Made by a program: the position numbers and the translations under genes. Below are positions 59,631 to 64,000 of a stretch of 64,000 bases of DNA, one piece after another. Origin of the DNA: an uncultured Ramlibacter sp. (lineage in GTDB: Bacteria; Pseudomonadota; Gammaproteobacteria; Burkholderiales; Burkholderiaceae_C). The DNA lies in contig NZ_CAKZHQ010000002.1 in the NCBI RefSeq assembly GCF_936925435.1, positions 362,350-426,349 of the forward strand, in the 5' to 3' direction. The notes below the pieces were generated by a model. That model made no database searches. It worked only from the letters and a program-made list of their open reading frames with translations, and was not told the DNA's origin. Each line of letters starts with the position of its first letter. Position 1 is the stretch's first letter.

Positions 59631-60314
59631 TCAGTTCGGACCGGAGGGCGCCTTGTCGGCGGACCTGCTGGGGTCGACCCGTGCTGGTGCCGGCGGCGGG
59701 TCGCGGAAATCCCAGTTTTTGCCGGCAGCAAACACCGCGTCCGGGTATTGCGGCCTGCCGCGGCTGCCGTTGTAGCGGCCCAGCGCCATGAACAGGTCAC
59801 CGCGCTCGCGCTCGACGTAGTGGCGCAGGATGACGCAGCCAAAGCGCAGGTTGGTCTGCATATGGAACAGCTTGCTGGCGTCGCCGTCGCCGATCACCCG
59901 TGTCCAGAACGGCATCACCTGCATGTAGCCGCGCGCGCCCACCGGGCTGACAGCGAACTTGCGGAAGTTGCTCTCCACCTGGATCAGGCCCAGCACCAGG
60001 CCGGTGTCCAGGCCGGCGCGCCGGCTCTCGTACCAGACGGTCTGCAGGAATTCCTTGCGCTCCAGCCACTCGGTCTTGCGCTTGTTCAGGCGCCCGCTCA
60101 TCACGCCCAGCCAGCGCAGGTAGGCCAACCTCGACTCAGTGTCCGAGAACTCGGGCACAGGCGGTGCGGAACTGCCGACGGCGCGGCTGAGCGCATTGCG
60201 CACGGCGTCGGCCAGCGGCTCCTCGACCTGTGCGCCGGCCTTAGCTTGCTCCAGAAAAGAGAGCATCCCAAGGCCGATTGGCGCGGCCTGGAGGCACTTT
60301 CTTCTGGAAATCAC
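59631..60314 (-). CDS. Lytic transglycosylase domain-containing protein (SLT)
   Basis: [44 protein letters not shown]. Confidence 0.93.
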   Translation of the reverse strand: MISRRKCLQAAPIGLGMLSFLEQAKAGAQVEEPLADAVRNALSRAVGSSAPPVPEFSDTESRLAYLRWLGVMSGRLNKRKTEWLERKEFLQTVWYESRRAGLDTGLVLGLIQVESNFRKFAVSPVGARGYMQVMPFWTRVIGDGDASKLFHMQTNLRFGCVILRHYVERERGDLFMALGRYNGSRGRPQYPDAVFAAGKNWDFRDPPPAPARVDPSRSADKAPSGPN

Positions 60315-62056
60315 GGCGCCAGGCGGCCCTGGACGAAAGCGAAGACCTCCGCAGCCGGCACCTTGGTGGCAGCCGTGTCGCGGCGGTGCTGGTACTCCAG
60401 TTGGCCTTCCTTGAGGCCGCGGTCGGAGATCACCACACGGTGCGGCACGCCGATCAGTTCCCAGTCGGCGAACATGGCACCGGGGCGCTCGCCGCGGTCG
60501 TCCAGCAGCACGTCGACGCCAGCAGCCAGGAGTTCGGCGTGCAACTTCTCGGCCGCCGCCTTGACCTCGGCGCTGCGGTCCATGCCGATCGGGCAGACCA
60601 CCACGGTGAAGGGGGCGATGGCGTCGGGCCAGATGATGCCGCGCTCGTCGTGGTTCTGCTCGATGGCGGCAGCAGGCAGGCGGGTGATGCCGATGCCGTA
60701 GCAGCCCATTTCCAGGAACTGCGGCTTGCCGGTTTCGTCCAGGAAGGTCGCGTTCATGGACTTGCTGTACTTGGTACCCAGGTAGAACACATGGCCGACC
60801 TCGATGCCGCGCTCGATCGCCAGCACACCCTTGCCGTCGGGCGACTTGTCGCCCTCGACGATGTTGCGCAGATCGGCCACCGCATCGGGCTCGGGCAGGT
60901 CGCGCCCCCAGTTGACGCCGGTGATGTGGAAGTCTTCCTCGTTGGCGCCACAGACCCAGTCGGCCATCAGCGCGACCTCGCGGTCGGCGACGATCTTGAC
61001 CGGCTGCTTCAGGCCAATCGGGCCCAGGTAGCCGGGCTTGGTGCCGAAGTGCTCGACGATCTCGCCCACGGTGGCGAAGCGAAAGCCCACGTCCAGGCCC
61101 GGCACCTTGGCGGCCTTGATCTCGTTCATGTCGTGGTCGCCGCGCAGCAGCAGCAGCCAGACCTGGGTCTTGGCCACTTCACCACGCTCGTTGAGTTCAT
61201 CGGTGGCCAGCACCAGGGACTTGACCGTCTGCTGCAGCGGCAGCTTGAGCAGCTCGGCGACGTCAGCGCAGGTGCTCTTGCCCGGGGTCGGGGTCTTGTC
61301 CATGGCCTGGGCGGCAGCGGGACGGGGCCCAAGCGGCGCCAGGGCCTCGGCCTTTTCCATGTTGGCGGCGTAGTCGCTGTCCGGGCAGTAGACGATGGCG
61401 TCCTCGCCAGTGGCGGCGATCACCTGGAATTCCTCGGACAGGTCGCCGCCGATGGCGCCGCTGTCGGCGGCAACGGCGCGGTAGCGCAGGCCGAAGCGGT
61501 CGAAGATGGCGCGGTAGGCGCCCGCCATGACCTGGTAGCTGGCCTTGGCCGCAGCGACGTCGCGGTCGAAGCTGTAGGCGTCCTTCATGATGAATTCGCG
61601 GCTGCGCATCACGCCGAAACGCGGCCGCCGTTCATCACGGAACTTGGTCTGGACATGGTAGAAGTTTTTCGGCAGCTGCTTGTAGCTGCGCAGCTCCTGG
61701 CGGGCGATGTCGGTCACCACCTCCTCGCTGGTGGGCTGGATGATGAAGTCGCGGTCGTGCCGGTCTTTCACGCGCATCAGCTCCGGGCCCATCTTGTCCC
61801 AGCGGCCTGTCTCCTGCCAGAACTCGGCCGGCTGCACCACCGGCATCAGCAACTCCACCGCGCCGGCGCGGTTCATCTCCTGGCGCACGATGGCCTCGAC
61901 CTTGCGCACCACGCGCAGGCCCATGGGCATGTAGCTGTAGATGCCGGCGCCCAGCTTCTTGACCATGCCCGCGCGCATCATGAGCTGGTGGCTCACGACT
62001 TCAGCGTCGGCGGGCGCTTCCTTCAGGGTGGAAATGAAGAACTGGGATGCTTTCAT
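60311..62056 (-). CDS. proS: Prolyl-tRNA synthetase
   Basis: [80 protein letters not shown]. Confidence 0.98.
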   Translation of the reverse strand: MKASQFFISTLKEAPADAEVVSHQLMMRAGMVKKLGAGIYSYMPMGLRVVRKVEAIVRQEMNRAGAVELLMPVVQPAEFWQETGRWDKMGPELMRVKDRHDRDFIIQPTSEEVVTDIARQELRSYKQLPKNFYHVQTKFRDERRPRFGVMRSREFIMKDAYSFDRDVAAAKASYQVMAGAYRAIFDRFGLRYRAVAADSGAIGGDLSEEFQVIAATGEDAIVYCPDSDYAANMEKAEALAPLGPRPAAAQAMDKTPTPGKSTCADVAELLKLPLQQTVKSLVLATDELNERGEVAKTQVWLLLLRGDHDMNEIKAAKVPGLDVGFRFATVGEIVEHFGTKPGYLGPIGLKQPVKIVADREVALMADWVCGANEEDFHITGVNWGRDLPEPDAVADLRNIVEGDKSPDGKGVLAIERGIEVGHVFYLGTKYSKSMNATFLDETGKPQFLEMGCYGIGITRLPAAAIEQNHDERGIIWPDAIAPFTVVVCPIGMDRSAEVKAAAEKLHAELLAAGVDVLLDDRGERPGAMFADWELIGVPHRVVISDRGLKEGQLEYQHRRDTAATKVPAAEVFAFVQGRLAP

Positions 62057-62089
62057 CGGCGGGGACTGTCTGGGGTGGAACCGAGAGCC

Positions 62090-62117
62090 TTGCTGCGCGC
62101 GCACCGGCGTGCATAAT
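62090..62117 (+). promoter_or_regulatory. Candidate sigma-70 promoter for rppH
   Basis: TTGCTG-16 bp-CATAAT in the proS/rppH divergent spacer. Confidence 0.4.
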
Positions 62118-62146
62118 GAACTCAGTTAAAGAATTGAGGTTTGATT

Positions 62147-62794
62147 ATGCTCGACCGGGACGGCTTTCGGCCCAACGTCGGCATCATCCTGCTCAACCAG
62201 AAAAACCAGGTGTTCTGGGGCAAGCGCATCCGCACGCACAGCTGGCAGTTTCCTCAGGGCGGCATCGACCGCGGCGAGACACCGGAACAAGCCATGTTCC
62301 GGGAACTGCATGAGGAAGTGGGCCTGCAGCCCGAGCATGTGCGCATCATTGCCCGCACCCGAGACTGGTTGCGCTACGAGGTGCCTGACCGGTATATACG
62401 CCGCGATGCGCGTGGTCACTACAAAGGCCAGAAGCAGATCTGGTACCTGTTGCAACTGACCGGACAGGACTGGGATCTGAACCTGCGCGCCACCAACCAT
62501 CCGGAGTTCGACGCTTGGCGCTGGAACGACTATTGGGTGCCGCTGGACGCGGTGGTGGAGTTCAAGCGCGGTGTCTATGAGATGGCGCTGACCGAGCTGG
62601 CGCGCTTCCTGCCACGCCACGACCATCGCAACCGCTACCTGCGCAGCGGCATGCGCGCGCGCGACCACGAAGGCGAGGGCTTCATCGACCCCATGCACGG
62701 CGCCGGCTTCGAGTTGCCGCCGGGCGCGACCTTCGAGCCCGACCCGCAGGTCGGCCTCAACGCCGACTTCCAGGAAAGCAAGCATGCGTCCTAG
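62147..62794 (+). CDS. rppH: RNA pyrophosphohydrolase (Nudix)
   Basis: [60 protein letters not shown]. Confidence 0.97.
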   Translation: MLDRDGFRPNVGIILLNQKNQVFWGKRIRTHSWQFPQGGIDRGETPEQAMFRELHEEVGLQPEHVRIIARTRDWLRYEVPDRYIRRDARGHYKGQKQIWYLLQLTGQDWDLNLRATNHPEFDAWRWNDYWVPLDAVVEFKRGVYEMALTELARFLPRHDHRNRYLRSGMRARDHEGEGFIDPMHGAGFELPPGATFEPDPQVGLNADFQESKHAS

Positions 62795-63290
62795 TTTCGC
62801 TGCCGCCGCGCTCGCCTTGTGGGCGGGTGCGGCCCTGGCCCAGTTCAGCTTGAGCACGCCCGACCCGGACTGGCGCGAGGCGGAGGCGCCACCGCCGCCG
62901 GCCGTGACCACCAAGGGATTGATCGAGCTGGACAACCTGCCCGGCTCCAGCCTGCGCTTTGGCGTGGACCCGGCCTCGGTCACGCTGGGCAATGACCGGG
63001 TGGTGCGCTATGTGGTGGTCGCTCGCAGCGCCACCGGCGCCGTCAATGCCATGTACGAAGGCATCCGCTGCAGCGAGGCCCAGGTGCGCACCTATGCCCG
63101 CTACAACCCGGACAGCGGATGGGTCAAGCAGGAGTCTTCGCAGTGGAGACCGCTGCACGAATCCATCGCCCGCCACAGCCTGATGATCGCGCGCACCGGC
63201 GCCTGCGTCGGCCAGGGGCCCAACGGTACGGCCAAGCAGATCGTGCGCGACCTGAAGTCGCCGATAGACCGGCGCTTCGACGCGCCCTAG
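62784..63290 (+). CDS. CNP1-like family exported protein
   Basis: Signal peptide; [45 protein letters not shown]. Confidence 0.88.
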   Translation: MRPSFAAAALALWAGAALAQFSLSTPDPDWREAEAPPPPAVTTKGLIELDNLPGSSLRFGVDPASVTLGNDRVVRYVVVARSATGAVNAMYEGIRCSEAQVRTYARYNPDSGWVKQESSQWRPLHESIARHSLMIARTGACVGQGPNGTAKQIVRDLKSPIDRRFDAP

Positions 63291-64000
63291 CGCGTCACCA
63301 CGAGATTCGCGCGGTGGACCATCTCGGGCTCGGCAACGTAGCCCAGCAGCCGCTCGATCTCGACCGAGGGCTTGCGGCACAGCAGGCGCGCTTCGGAACT
63401 GGAGTAGTTGGCCAGGCCACGCGCGATCTCGCTGCCGGCCGCATCGCGGATGGCGATCACGTCGCCACGCGAAAACTCACCCTCCACCGCCGTCATGCCG
63501 ATCGGCAGCAGGCTCTTGCCCTCGCCCTGGACCTTGGCCACGGCGCCCTCGTCGACCGAGACCGCGCCGCGCAGCTGCAGATGGTCGGCGATCCACTGCT
63601 TGCGCGCCTGGTTCTTGTGCGTAGCCGCCACCAGCAGCGTGCCGATGGCCTCGCCGCGTGTCAGGCGCAGCAGTGCATCAGGCTCGCGTCCCCAGGCGAT
63701 CACCGTCGACGCGCCTGAACCTGCCGCGCGCTTGGCCGCCAGGATCTTGGTGATCATGCCGCCGCGGCCCAGGCTGGAACCGGCGCCACCGGCCATGGCT
63801 TCGAGCGCCGGGTCGCCGGCGCGGGCCTCGTGCACGAAGGTGGCGCCGGGGTCCTTGCGCGGGTCCGCGCTGTACAGGCCCTTCTGGTCGGTCAGGATGA
63901 CCAGGGCATCGGCTTCCACCAGATTGGCCACCAGGGCGCCCAGGGTGTCGTTGTCGCCGAACTTGATCTCGTCGTTGACGACGGTGTCGTTTTCGTTGAT
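63287..64000 (-). CDS. proB: Glutamate 5-kinase with PUA domain, C-terminal part (5' end beyond window)
   Basis: [52 protein letters not shown]-terminal [26 protein letters not shown]. Confidence 0.96.
   Translation of the reverse strand: MNENDTVVNDEIKFGDNDTLGALVANLVEADALVILTDQKGLYSADPRKDPGATFVHEARAGDPALEAMAGGAGSSLGRGGMITKILAAKRAAGSGASTVIAWGREPDALLRLTRGEAIGTLLVAATHKNQARKQWIADHLQLRGAVSVDEGAVAKVQGEGKSLLPIGMTAVEGEFSRGDVIAIRDAAGSEIARGLANYSSSEARLLCRKPSVEIERLLGYVAEPEMVHRANLVVTR

Overview
High-GC chromosomal window that looks betaproteobacterial (Burkholderiales/Comamonadaceae-like; inferred from gene content and intergenic repeats, not tested). About 65 protein-coding genes are supported; no rRNA, tRNA or CRISPR array was recognised. 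Blocks: (1) 1-8783, a dipeptide/oligopeptide ABC importer with creatininase-family, MarR, isoaspartyl-peptidase-like, PanE-like and SDR genes; (2) 8857-13562, GNAT, three consecutive alpha/beta hydrolases, a small DUF2384-like protein, WrbA; (3) 13640-22485, a signalling cluster: atypical LuxR-type regulator, triple-PAS hybrid histidine kinase, stand-alone receiver, OmpR-type regulator, orphan substrate-binding protein, TonB receptor; (4) 24245-28000, a small accessory island with two uncharacterised proteins, a 7 x 24-residue Cys-ladder repeat protein (DUF4116-like), a WYL regulator and a truncated DUF2779-like gene; (5) 28200-43735, mixed metabolic genes, RTX/VCBS/DUF4214 protein, DinB, ECF sigma/anti-sigma, QueF, YaaA; (6) 44100-47755, hemA-prfA-prmC-grxD; (7) 47905-51762, a tightly overlapping four-gene operon (DUF3348, DUF802, OmpA/MotB-like, DUF2894) that looks like an ion-driven stator-type complex with uncharacterised partners; (8) 51831-59485, a second peptide ABC importer with M20 and N-formylglutamate amidohydrolases; (9) 59631-64000, lytic transglycosylase, proS, rppH, CNP1-like, proB (partial). 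The best candidates for something under-described are the DUF3348/DUF802/OmpA/DUF2894 operon, the Cys-ladder repeat protein island, and the signalling cluster with a shared 12-bp inverted-repeat motif.
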